Shown: in pieces, positions 1 to 10,776 of the stretch
How the letters are laid out: each line of letters starts with the position of its first letter
Position numbering within the stretch: the first letter of the stretch is position 1
Assembly: GCA_942486035.1 (NCBI GenBank)
Contig: CALNXK010000098.1
Location: 1,878,001-1,942,000, forward strand
DNA: 64,000 nt
Reading direction: 5' to 3'
Source: Porites lobata
Lineage: Eukaryota; Cnidaria; Anthozoa; Scleractinia; Poritidae
Notes under the pieces: generated by a model
What the model was told of the DNA's origin: nothing
Databases searched by the model: none
What the model saw: only the letters and a program-made list of their open reading frames with translations
Program-made: the position numbers and the translations under genes

Positions 1-2049
1 GGTCCACTCCCGTCTCTTGAGATGGTGGCCTCTGGGAAGGTCCATGCCTCGCCAAGTCTTCTCCGTTTTCGCAACCCCTCATTTTTTATCTCGGGTTTCA
101 TCCATCATAATCGGTCTATGTGGTCCAGGATTCTCCATGATTCCCCGGTCCGATCAACTTTCTTTCGTTTCCTGGAGTTTGGTGTGGATGCAACAGGAAT
201 TTTTCGTTAAATTTGAGGGTTCATTTCAAGGTCAAGTTTATAGGGCCTCATCCCCCTCCCAATCCCCCGTGCGTTTTTCCCCAAGAGTAAAAGCTGTCGA
301 GCCTTTTCTGAATTTATCTCTAAAACTATTCTGGAGCGAGTGGCCAATGGATCTTTGTCGGTTTGGGGGAAGGTGGGGGAAATGTCACCTCCTCTCTTGG
401 TTATGCCCATCACCATTGAACCTACAAAATCCCCCATGTGCCATGATGAAAGATTTCTCAACTTGTGGATCAAGGATCTTCCGTTGTCTTTGGATCTTAT
501 TACTGAACTCTCCCGTTACGTCCTTAACAATAGTTTCCGAACCTCGTGCGAAGACAAAAGTGGGTATGACTATGTCCGTCTTTCGTCAAACAGTAGGACG
601 TACTTCGGTCTTCAGTGGAATGGATGGTACTTTGTTTTTTATACTCTCCCCTTTGGATGGAAGGCTAGCGCGTACCTTTATCATTCTATCGGTTTGATCG
701 CCACTAGCTACATTCGTTCTCATGGCATCCCATGTTCTCAATATATAGACGACCGTCATTTTGGTGAACTTCAAATCCGGCGTACCGCTCCTCCTTGTTC
801 GTGGTCTGGTTTTCAGCGTGCTCAAGCAGCCCTTTATTTCGCCTGCTACATCCTCATTGATCTTGGCTACTTTATTGGCCTTAAAAAGTCGACCCTTCTC
901 CCCACGCAAACGCTGATTTTTCTGGGGTACATCATAGACTCTACTAAAACTGCGTTCTTGATGCCCCTCGATAAAAAGATTAAGTTCGCCTCTCTTAGAG
1001 AAGATCTGTTTAGCCACAAAACGGCATCTCTTAAGTCCCTTCAGAAGTTTGTTGGAAAGATAAACTCCTTCACACTTGTCGTCCCTGCCGCGAGGTTGTA
1101 TTCTCGAGCGGCGTGTTTGGCCATGTCGAGGGCACTTAAGTCCCCAAGAGCTATTCCTGTTTCCTCCGACTTGAGGCAAGAGCTTGAACATTGGCGTTTC
1201 CTGGATTCGTGGTCCGGTTTCTTACCGTGGAAGGATGAGAAGCATTTCCAGTTAACTGTCTTTTCTGATGCGTCAAAATCTAGCTGGGGCGGCATCCTCC
1301 GTTTGCCTGGTCAACCGCAACAAGAGTTTCGCGGTTATTGGGACCTCCATGAAGGTGATCTTCCCATCATCGTGAAGGAAGCTTTGGCCCTTCTGTTCGT
1401 TTTGCAAAGGGTGGCTCGTCTTGTCTCAAACGCTAGGGTTGATTGTTTCGTCGATAATGCACCCTTGGTTGCTTGCTGGGAAAAAGATGGCTCTCGGAAC
1501 GCCCGCGTCAACAACGTTCTGAAAGAAATGCACTTCGTCCCTTCTGAAGAAAACCCAGCAGATTATCCCTCCGGAGTTCCCTCAGATCTGGACTGCTCGC
1601 TGAGTCCCGCGTCTTGGCAGGTTATTCAAAGGACCTTCGGCCCGCACACCATCGACCTTATGGCTACTCCTGATACTGTCCAGAGAGATTTAGCCGGTAG
1701 AGCACTTCCTTTCTTCGCTCCCTCTCCCTCGTCGCAGGCACTTGGGACAAATGTTTTCTCGCAGGTGATAGCTCCTTCTCACAATGCGTATGTATTTCCA
1801 CCGTTTGTCCTTGTTGGCCCCTTGATTAGATTTCTCGCATCTCAGGATTGTCCCTACACGATTGTAGTCCCCGACCTTCGTCCCAGGAAATATTGGTGGC
1901 CGCTTCTCGTTTCTTCCTGCGTAGACTCGTTCAAACTTGGTTCTCGAGGGGATCGCGACATCCTGCTCTTTCCGGCTGATACCATTTCCGGTATGGAATA
2001 TAGGCCACTCCAGTGGGACTTGTGGGTGTTTCGAATTTGCCCTGTATAA
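1..2049 (+). pseudogene. Reverse transcriptase-RNase H of YR retrotransposon (5' partial, frameshifted)
   Basis: A long frame open from about 244 to 2049 holds RT and RNase H. Counting from the GTG at 340, the RT active site YIDD is at residues 135-138 (nt 742-753). The RNase H acidic residues are D310 (FSDAS), E347 (KEAL), D372 (VDNA) and D408 (NPAD). Only 36 residues separate the last two, which suggests a small internal deletion. A C-terminal extension of about 160 residues follows (approximately 410-569), as in related YR elements. Upstream coding similarity continues in frame 1 (about 22-200) and frame 3 (about 200-285), so at least two frameshifts are needed, one beside the T-run near 200. 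It would have copied element RNA into DNA. Start is outside the window. Confidence 0.8.
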
Positions 2050-2175
2050 ACCTTGTTTTTTTATGCAGGACAGTGCTCCTTTTCTTATCACCTACGCCCC
2101 GAGTGTTACCTTTGGTAATTTGCATTATAATGTTTGATTGTGTATTTTTCTATTAAGATACTTATTTGAATCCGT

Positions 2176-3002
2176 TTGTCTCATTGTGATTTCTCCTTTC
2201 CCCAGTCCTCTGTGAACGTTCCTCGCATTTGGAAGCCCGCCTCCTTGTGCCCCGATTGTTCTTACGCTAACGACGCTGGCTTTAGCTTTTGCCAACACTG
2301 TGGATTTCACCCCGCTCCGCCTTCAGTATCCCGCAAGAACCTCCAGAGTTTCCCTCGATCTGCCCTTCCCTCGATTTCTACTCGGGCGACAGAGCAACTG
2401 ACCTTGGTCGTGTTTATACCAAAGAGGTTCTCCTGCTACCTGAGGATCAAGGTCTTTTGTTTCACCACACGTTTGGGAAGACGCTTCGTGGAAAGGACTC
2501 TAAGAATCAGTTTGCCGTTAAAAGGTGCCCCCAGGACACTGTGGTTTGCCCTGTTGTAAATCTCACTACGTATGTTAAGATAGCCGACCTCATGAATATC
2601 AACCTTCGGGAGGGTTTTCTCTCCCGTGCTACCGACCCTAAAGGTCGCGTTTCTCCAAAGCCGTTCGTGGGTTCTACGGTGGCTAACCGTCTCCGCCTTT
2701 ATCTCACGGCGTTAAATATTGATGAGGGTGAAACTATGCACAGTTTTAGGAGCGCTTGTTCCATAACTCTATCTCTTCTAGGTGCCTCAGATGACCAAGT
2801 GGCTAGTCATGTTGGCTGGAAAAGCATCCAGGTAGCTCGATATTATTCTCAAGTCCCCAAAGTTATGGATTTGTCGCTGCCAGCTTCTCTTCTTGCCCAA
2901 GGCACTGTTAGAGGGAAAGATAGTATTTCTCGCGCAGGTTCATTAGGGGCCGAGTTCCGCGCTCGCAATAATCTAGAGGGGCTATCCCTCGCCTTTCCTT
3001 GA
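2176..3002 (+). pseudogene. Tyrosine recombinase with N-terminal zinc ribbon, internally deleted
   Basis: This follows the RT frame by about 130 nt on the same strand. The first part (frame from 2176) has a CxxC...CxxC zinc-ribbon motif (CPDC and CQHC, nt about 2248-2305). After a frame change near 2330-2380 the catalytic half follows: a GDRA arginine, MHSFR (the HxxR box), HVGWKS and YYSQ with the nucleophilic tyrosine, ending at TGA 3000-3002. The core-binding domain of roughly 150-200 residues expected between ribbon and catalytic half is absent, so the enzyme should be dead. In an intact element it would integrate the circular cDNA. Family call from motifs. Confidence 0.75.
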
Positions 3003-3091
3003 TTCTTCGTAGGCCTGAGCGTCTGAAATTGGGAGGAATGTGGCTTTTTCAGGGGGTCGTTGGCTTATTCGCGGCATTTCGCGCTCGGGTT

Positions 3092-3168
3092 GGAAATTAT
3101 TTTCGCCCATATCTTAGTATCCCCGCGTGTGCCATAGAGGCGCGGCATAGCAATGAAAATTGTTCTAC
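3092..3168 (+). repeat. Direct repeat copy 1 (probable B1 of split direct repeat)
   Basis: This is 77 bp, matching 3639-3715 at 76 positions. It lies 90 bp after the recombinase stop, where Ngaro-type elements carry B1. Confidence 0.7.
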
Positions 3169-3274
3169 TATTTTCATTGATATAATTGCACCGAAATGGA
3201 TTCGCGCGCTCCTTAAATTAGCATATTTTCTCTCTAGAGACCTTTCTAGCACCCCTGGGTATTTAGCTTAGTAT

Positions 3275-3499
3275 TAGGGAGCTTAAGCAGCGACGTTTTT
3301 GAGCGACGCACGTCAACCGGAAGTGAGCCTTTTTCTCTTTTAGTAAGCCTTTACGCTAACGTATTTGTATTGCCATTTGTCTTAATTCTTATAGAGACGA
3401 TCTGCCCAAAAATTTTTTCAAAATCACGGCTCAAGTGTGCAAAAAGTCCATTTCCGGTTGACGTGCGTCGCTCAAAAATGTCGCTGCTTAAGCTCCCTA
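3275..3499. mobile_element. MITE, about 52-bp TIRs, TA target duplication
   Basis: Terminal inverted repeats start GGGAGCTTAAGC and end GCTTAAGCTCCC, each about 52 bp with only a few mismatches, flanked by TA on both sides. There is no ORF. A second, more diverged member lies at 23122-23343. It is nested between the two 77-bp repeats of the YR element, so it inserted later. Confidence 0.8.
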
Positions 3500-3638
3500 T
3501 TTATACGCGCTACCGTCAACAGATTGCTCTCATATGCGTTCATGCCCCAAGAGGTCTATTCAGAGTTTCGTTTTTTGCCCCTCCCTCCTCCCCTCAGCGA
3601 CGAAAACCTTCATCCCCGCTGCACTTCTTTGCACACGC

Positions 3639-3715
3639 GGAAATTATTTTCGCCCATATCTTAGTATCCCCGCGTGTGCCATAGAGGCGCAGCATAGCAA
3701 TGAAAATTGTTCTAC
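3639..3715 (+). repeat. Direct repeat copy 2 (probable B2)
   Basis: Partner of 3092-3168 with one mismatch. Taken as the right end of the YR element. Confidence 0.65.
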
Positions 3716-4221
3716 AAACTTCAGCATTGCGGACAACTTCAAAAAGTAGCAATCTTAGGAAGGTTTATTTAACATATTGGCTATACTGGACACTGTAACA
3801 AGTGACGACGTTATGTTATATTTGCTGAGGTTGTAAATAAGATGGCGCGCAAATGCAAGATAAATGGCGAAACGCTGAACTTAATGCTTCTTTGTACTGG
3901 CCAGATTTTTTAGCCCCACCACTTTAAAATGGTCTCCGCGTTCGCTGGCTAAATATGAAACAGAAGAAAAAATCAGCAACAGAGAATTCTTTAAAAGAAA
4001 GTGGATACTGACGCCTTATTTAATTAACTGTATTAACTCCGTATTATTCCATTGCCCTGTTGTACTTTTTTTATAATTTCTTTTAGCCCTGTATTAATTT
4101 GACAATTAATTCTGCTTTACTCTGTTAATGTCTCTTGTTAAAGTGTTTTTTTTTTTTTGGTTTGGTTTTTGTAGTATTGTAAATGTAATTATTTAATGTG
4201 ATTATCAATAAACATATATAT
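3716..4221. other. Non-coding spacer
   Basis: AT-rich, with a T-run near 4147; no gene, RNA or clear repeat seen. Confidence 0.6.
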
Positions 4222-4920
4222 ATTTAGTATATACTAAAATAGTGGATAGTGTTTTTTCGCGCGCTCTGATTGGCTACTCAATCAGTGAATATCCTGCACT
4301 ATTCACTGATTCACCTCCAGTTCCTCCGAGCGAGAGACGCCAAACTCGCGTAAGTTGCAAAATGCCTTCCCGGTTTGCTGCCGTAACAAACAAAGAAATT
4401 TCACAACTAATCAAGCAAGCTGTTTCCGAAATAGACGAAGAAAGTGACGAAGCTCGGGGTGGAAATTTTCACAGGTAAAGCTTTCTCTTTTTGACTTGAA
4501 TTAATCGAGAAAACAGGCGAAAAAGTTTTGTTGTTTACAAATGCAAATTAAGTTTAAGTCTTGCGTTACTTTTTTTAGTTGACTTGTTCATAATTAGCTT
4601 AAAACTAAATCTAATAATCGTTTTTACAGAATTATTTTAAATACAAAAAGAATTCACAACTCCTTTTGAGGAAATTTCCCTGCAAGAGCTAAACAAATGC
4701 CTTCAAAAGTTTTGAAGCCAAAATTGTAATCGTTGCAGGCAACAGTAAATGAGTTAAAAATCATTATTTTTGGGCTCAATTATCTCACTGTTTTAGTATA
4801 TACTAAAACAATTATTCACCTCAGTGTCGGTTACTAGTGATGGATATTTACCCAGCTGCTAACGCGGCTTCGGTAAATATCTATCTATCACTAGCCACCT
4901 CCACTTCTGTGAATAATTGT
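4222..4920. repeat. Palindrome-bounded repeat block with terminal hairpin
   Basis: The perfect palindrome TTTAGTATATACTAAA occurs at about 4223-4238 and 4792-4807. The second copy is followed by a 113-bp imperfect hairpin (4808-4920), starting ACAATTATTCAC and ending GTGAATAATTGT. The block holds a promoter-like stretch with an inverted CCAAT box (GATTGGCT, near 4268) and a broken first exon. This looks like a non-autonomous mobile element that retains a coding exon. Confidence 0.5.
4362..4474 (+). pseudogene. Relic first exon, possibly of a Crypton/DUF3504-type gene
   Basis: ATG at 4362 opens a frame beginning MPSRFAAVT and ending at a good donor (CAG|GTAAAG, after 4474). Its N-terminus resembles, from memory, those of abundant anthozoan YR-domain (DUF3504/Crypton-like) proteins. 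From about 4428 the expected residues continue in a neighbouring frame, so a one-base indel seems to have broken the exon. No matching downstream exon was found within 5 kb. Without a search this identity is weak. Confidence 0.3.
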
Positions 4921-5433
4921 TATATATATAACACACAACCACGGCGGTTTCATTCTTCATCAAGTGAGCCATTTTCAGGCTTTTGAAATGTTATAAACCT
5001 GGTAAGTCACAGCCATTATGCGGTTATCACACGCCTGCGGGTCATAAGCGCCAATCACACTCAAACAGCACAATTTTACACGTTAACTCACTAATCCTGA
5101 CTACTTGTTCCGTATCCATTAACTTAGCCTGCTCCAAGCTCTCAGATACTAGGGATGAAACGTGAGTGGAAGGCTCGCGAAAATGTAAACTCGTGATGTG
5201 GGAAAAGGAGGGTGTGGCGGGTAAAAAGGAATGGGAGTGAGAGAGGCTCCACCGCCCTTCCTCTCCCCAGTTTCCTCTCGTTTTATTTTCGTGGTCGTGC
5301 TTTCTCGATTCTGTTGGAACCTGGAACGGGCTACCTTTAACTCAAAAGAAAAATGGCCAAATGGGTTTACGGTACATATGAAATCAATTACAAAATGGCT
5401 GCCAGTGACGGTAAGTGCTTGATCTCCACGATC
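4921..5433. other. Non-coding spacer
   Basis: Short AT runs after the hairpin, then mixed sequence; no supported gene. Short open frames at 4983-5165 and 5231-5422 show no recognisable feature. Confidence 0.5.
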
Positions 5434-8400
5434 TTAAGGGCGGCCGTCTGTAAACATGATCGCCTGGGGGTGTGCAAATTGAGCAAATCGAAAATTCCCA
5501 AACTTTGTCAGAATATAGGTCTAGGTAAACGTATTTCTAGAAAAATAACTTTTAGATGGATTGGATTTTTATTTTACGCGTACGGCGACCGAGTCGGTTC
5601 GAAGGCTCTCGGATCAGTTTTTACAGGCTCAAGACCATATATTACTTAAAAATTTAAACATTAAAGAAGTAAAAAAACTCTGCCTCTGAAAATCGTACCG
5701 ATTTTTGACAGACATAACATTGGCAAATTTCAGACACAAAAATCACTACTTGGTATACGGCTTTGAGCCATAACTTACCACCGATAGAAAGAGCAAGGTG
5801 TCTTGCTCAAATAAATGCAATAAAATTTTTGGGCAATCCTGCAGAGAAAAATTTTTGAACGCCAAACAAAAGCGACTCTTGAGGTCAAAACACGCCATTT
5901 TGTCACGACATTCGAAGGCAGTTAAATCAATAAAAATGCTCTATTGGCCAGATTCCTCCAAAAGCTCTATGCTCTTGAGCAATATTGATTACACTCGACT
6001 TATCTGCACTTCTTTTGCCTAATTATTTCACTCACAATGCGCCCATTGGCAGTCGAAAGCCTAATTTTAACGGGCGGTCAATGTTTGACAGCATTCGAAT
6101 CACATTTTTCGAAACCTCAGGTTCAAAACTTACTACCAATTGGATTTATGCACACAAAAGAACAGACTTACCGACGTTGGCTTACATAACGATGTATTAA
6201 GACTAAATATAATACTTATCTCTTAGGAAATGAAGATATTTTGGAAATATAGAACCGGTTATTGAGGTCTCCTCACATCACTGGTCACCCTAACTGCTCG
6301 GAGCGGGAAGGAGAATGCGTTACTCACTTTTGTCCTAGGGTAGGGTGATGCTCCAGAGGTAGGGGGAGGGGAATGTCAGCAGCTCTGTGTCTGAAAAGTT
6401 CTGGTAGGAGTAAGTAAGGTTTGTGCTGCATAATGCACTAAATCCTTCCTAAAACTAAAATGTAAAAGTAAAAAAGATATGTCAGTTGGCTGGTTGAAAG
6501 TACAACGAACTGATTACGAAACCAGGAGACTGACGAAACTTTTGAGAAACAAAAAACTATGCCACATGCGTTATCTATTCTTTTAAGATATCTGGTCTGC
6601 TTATCCTGGCATGCTTATTTTAAGTCAAAAGATCATCAGATTAAAGGAACACCCCATGGAGCTACAATCTTGGACAGAATCATGAAAAATGAAGCAGCAA
6701 AACCACCCCCCCCCCCCCCACAAATCATGGATGAAACCGTCAAAATTGTTATGTAAATATGGGCAATGGGTTCATTCCTGGGGCAGTGACTCCCCGTATA
6801 AAACTTTGTTGGGTACCCCATGTCGTTGGGCGTGTCAATGTTGCGTTTGATATCCTGATATGGAAAACGAAGATATTTCAGTAAAACTGATCGATGAACG
6901 CGTAAAATTGTGCTCTTGTAACTAATTACTGAGATTTTAAGCATGTCCACCTACTCTTTTCTAACATTCCTCAGCACAGTATTCTTCCAATTTCATTGCG
7001 TAATAACAGAAAATCTGGTAAGCTGATAAGCAAATTTACATTTTTGGAACTGAGTAGTTGAATGGCCTTACTGCTAAATCTCCTGGCATCCAAGGTAACG
7101 AGAGACTGTGTCTCACGGCTTGTGCGCGTGCGGAGGTAGGGTGGGGCAGGGAGTCGGGGTGTGGAATTGGGGTTATGGATGTCACTGACGCTAAGTGTAA
7201 AACACAACCGAAAGAAAACAAAGTTTCAGCGAAATATAAATCTAGACCTAGACAGATTCTGCTCGGTAACTCTGTAGCAACTTGCACGCTTTTGAACTAC
7301 TTTTTTCGATTCTGAGCAGCTTTTCGGAAAGTGAGCCTCTCTCAAAGTTAGCACTTTTTTGGCATATTTTCACTATTTTTAAATTACATTCATAAATAAT
7401 TGATATTTCAACACGTTTTCTTTGGAAATTCGTAAGAAATTTCACTAGAAACTTTATGGCGTTTTGATCGCTTGGGTATCATAGTTGATAGATTCCAAAT
7501 ATGGATGTGAGGATGTCCCAGATTGACTCTATTTTCATAATGGATGGGTATCCTGTGATAATGTTCCAAAGTACGTACATGAAAGGCAGCACGCTCTACG
7601 CCTCTGCCGTCCGTTTCAGGTTCAAGGATTTAGGCCGAATGCTGTCTCACTGGAAGAGCTTAAGATGTTCTCTTTGTGGATGACAACATCATAGCAAACT
7701 TAGCGACAAAGCTTCCTGCCAATCTCGGCAGCTGCTGACGGCGTTGTGTACTCGAGTGATACACGTTGCAGTAGTCTTAGGACGTCTCAGTTTTATTTTC
7801 CCAATATTTTAGCTGATTAGATCTTTTTTTCTAGAGATCAAACGATTGCAACCATCACGCAGGATCTTCGTCCACGGCTTTTGCAGTTTATTTCTTAAAC
7901 GGGAAGTGGAAGGTTGTCATAGTGTGTTCAGTCAGTCAGTTCAGTTTATTTTCTCTCATGTTTTAACTAGTGATAAGTTAGAGCCTTTTTAAAGATTGTT
8001 GTTTACAATTATAAACGTTTCTACTGAATTTGTTGCCCACTACTAAACCTCTAAGAAAGAAAACGTAAACGAAGATCCTCCTTGTTGTCAACGTTGGATC
8101 TCTAGCAAAAAGATGTAATAAGCTAAAATATAAAGAAAAAAAAAAGAGACGCCCTAGAACGGGATAGTTTCAGGCTGGGGTAGTTTTGAATGACTGTCTT
8201 AGGCCTGCTACTTAAATTGTTCAGTCGGCTTCCGGTTTGAAGTGCATTGCACTTCCTGTTCTGTGTCACGCAAAGGTGATATACAAGTATTTGGCACAGG
8301 ATGGGAAGACAGTATGCTGCTGCATATCTTTGATAGGCTTTAATGAAATGGTAAGTGTATAAATAGGGTTTCTTAGTATCATATTAAGAAGGTTACAATT

Positions 8401-9234
8401 CCACGTTGAATTGCGCGAATTATTTTGAGTCCTAAAAAGGTATGAGGTTTCAATGGGCTTTCGACCGCGATATTGGAGGACGCAAAATGTCACTTGTTAG
8501 CGAACGGTTCCCGACAAAATACACGGAACAAGGCATGCATATAGCTGTTTAAAAAGAAATTGTCTCGGCAAATGGAAAGAGTTCCATGCGAAAAAACGCA
8601 TAAGTATCTTGTTAACCGGAAGTATCGTTGTTTTTACCCTTCAAATGTCGTGACAAAATGGCGTGTTTTGACCTCAAGGGTCGCTTTTGTTTGGCGTTCA
8701 AAAATTTTCCCTGCAGGATTGCCCAAAAATGTTATTGCATTTCTTTGAGGACGACACCTTGCTCTTTCTATAAGTAGGTAAGTTATGGCGCAAAGCCGTA
8801 TACTAAGTAGTGATTTTTGTGTCTGAAATTTGCCAATGTTTAATATGTCTGTCAAAAATCGGTAAAATAAGTAAAATTATTAAAAATCCGAAAAATATTA
8901 GATTTGCTGTCGAATAGGAAAATTTCACATCGAAACTATTGGTTAAGTTGTACTCTCTCTATTAAGATTTTCAGAGGCAGAGTTTTTTACTTCCTTATTT
9001 TTTTAACGATTTTTAAGTAATATATGGTCTTGAGCCTGTAAAAACTGATCTGAGAGCATGTGAGAGCCTCCGAACCTACTCGGTCGCCGTACGCGTAAAA
9101 TAAAAATCCAATCGAACTAAAAGTTATTTTTCTAGAAATAGTTTGCCTAGACCTATATTCTCACAAAGTTTGGGGATTTTCGTTTTTTTCATTTTGCAAA
9201 CCCCCAGGCGATACTTGTGGACGGCCGCTCTTAA
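5434..9234. mobile_element. 3.8-kb long-inverted-repeat element flanked by TTAA
   Basis: The left arm (5438 to about 5921) and right arm (about 8640-9230) are inverted copies of each other. Shared landmarks in opposite orientation include GGCGGCCGTC at the tips, a block around 5590/9090 and a block around 5890/8660. The right arm has about 100 bp (near 8866-8970) that the left lacks. Both tips abut TTAA (5434-5437, 9231-9234). The 2.7-kb centre has no transposase that I recognise. It is consistent with a non-autonomous foldback DNA element; TTAA sites suggest piggyBac-type mobilisation, but the tips GGG.../...CTC are not canonical for that family. Confidence 0.6.
5922..8639. other. Centre of the inverted-repeat element, no gene recognised
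   Basis: Contains a C-run at 6708-6719 and short open frames only. The frame at 7501-7683 (60 codons) looks mildly protein-like but matches no family I know. No transposase motif was seen on either strand. Confidence 0.5.
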
Positions 9235-10776
9235 GGGAAGAAAAGTCTATTAATGTTATAATTAATTGCAACTAATAGCCAAAGGTAGTTGATAAAAAAC
9301 AGTAATTTTCTTAGGTTCTGCAGCTTCCGCGGTCTTCAGTTCCACAGATTAGTCTTACGCGTGTTAATTTATCGACTACCTTGCCTCCCACGCTGACGTT
9401 CTCAGGGATTCGTAAGGCGTTCCTGCCCCAAGAACGTCTGTTGAATCGAGTGGTTAAATTCCTTTCCCATTTTTCGCAAATACAAGCTGTAGCTCACGTG
9501 CAGATTATCGGAGAACCAATCAGCGCTGTTGAAGTCAAAGTGTTGACTAGTCAAACACATACGTACAAGCTCGGTAGAGTGTGATACATGACCAAAGAGT
9601 TTAGCTCCAGACAAGAATACTTTCTCTTTGTAAAGGCTGGATTAGATGTCATTTGCTCATAAATTAGTTATGTGGGTGAGGCAAAGGCGGGGTTGTACGT
9701 TGTAACTGAACAAAAGGCAGAATTTTTTTCGCACTTTATTGTTTTGTAGTAAAGCAGACTTCTGTTCATCAAATTAAACCTCCGAGGTAATCTTTTCAAT
9801 GATATCTCGGGGGAAGTCTCTAGTAGGAAGGCGTGTGAGTTAACTATTAGTGGGTAGTTTTTTCTAAAAGTATAAGGTCTTCTCCTTTCGAGACCTTTCT
9901 GAACTTTTCTGGAGCTTATTCTCGCGCGAAATTTCTCAAGGTCCAAAGTGCACTTCCAAGATCTGGAAGAGTGCTGTGATTAGTCCACGTTTTTTACCAC
10001 TCAGCAGACGTTTGTAGGGCATGAACGCGTGACGAACCCCTAAGAACGTCTGGGTGGGATGCTATCGACTACCCGACGATGTCCGAGTCAATTAAAATCA
10101 AGCAACTGTTGTTTGTTGAAAAACAGCCAACAACGGGATGTTAGCCAAAACAAATCAAAGAAATTAAATTTTGTTTTAAAAAACACTTTAAACAAACACT
10201 GCCGTGGAAAATATATGCTAAATTGTGTCCGTACATGTATACAAAATACATTTATTTAGTACTCTGGGGTTTAACACTTAAAGCCCCAAGAGTGAACAAC
10301 ATTTCTCTAACAATTTTAATACATAATCGAGAGAAAAGGCTACGATAATAATAAAATGATCAGCAAATGGAGTATGCCTTGATCTTGTATTAAATTCTCT
10401 CCACTATTTCTGTTAGGAAATGCATGGAGATCACTCTGGAGATTTGGATTTGGATTTTGGGACTTGAAAAGGTTAACCATTTTCTTAATCAGCCTGTAAA
10501 ATTTAACCCACGATGTGTGATCTATGCATCATCAGTTAGTTGATAAATCACTTTTTAATGAAAAAAATATCAACCTCTATTATTAACATCTGACACCTGC
10601 CCGCTTTTAACTGTTTGATGTTTATATGAGATAGAGAGGCAGGCGTTCAGTGATGTTGTTTAGTTGGTTTATATCGTGGAGTTGAATTAACATAGAACAC
10701 ATCTTACTACATTGAATTTTGTCAAATATCCTCTAAAACGGCGGTTACGTTGCAATTTCGGTTATATCGCAGCCAA
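9235..10776. other. Intergenic, upstream of the potassium channel gene
   Basis: Nothing coding is supported. The channel promoter and 5' UTR should lie at its right end; no convincing TATA box was seen. Confidence 0.5.

Larger units (their letters stand above)
1..3715 (+). mobile_element. YR (Ngaro/DIRS-like) retrotransposon, 5' end outside window, decayed
   Basis: The order RT-RNase H, then tyrosine recombinase, then a short direct repeat pair is that of Ngaro-type YR retrotransposons, whose ends are split direct repeats (established for the group). Seen here: RT-RH to 2049, YR to 3002, and a 77-bp repeat at 3092-3168 and 3639-3715 with one mismatch, plausibly B1 and B2. A MITE sits between the two repeats. 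The element is broken: two frameshifts before residue 1 of the long RT frame, an apparent deletion inside RNase H and a large deletion in the recombinase. Any gag part and the 5' repeat would lie before the window. Confidence 0.8.

Noticed and set aside
5434..9234. Autonomous piggyBac element
   Set aside because: TTAA sites are present but there is no transposase and the tips do not match the usual CCY/GGG termini.
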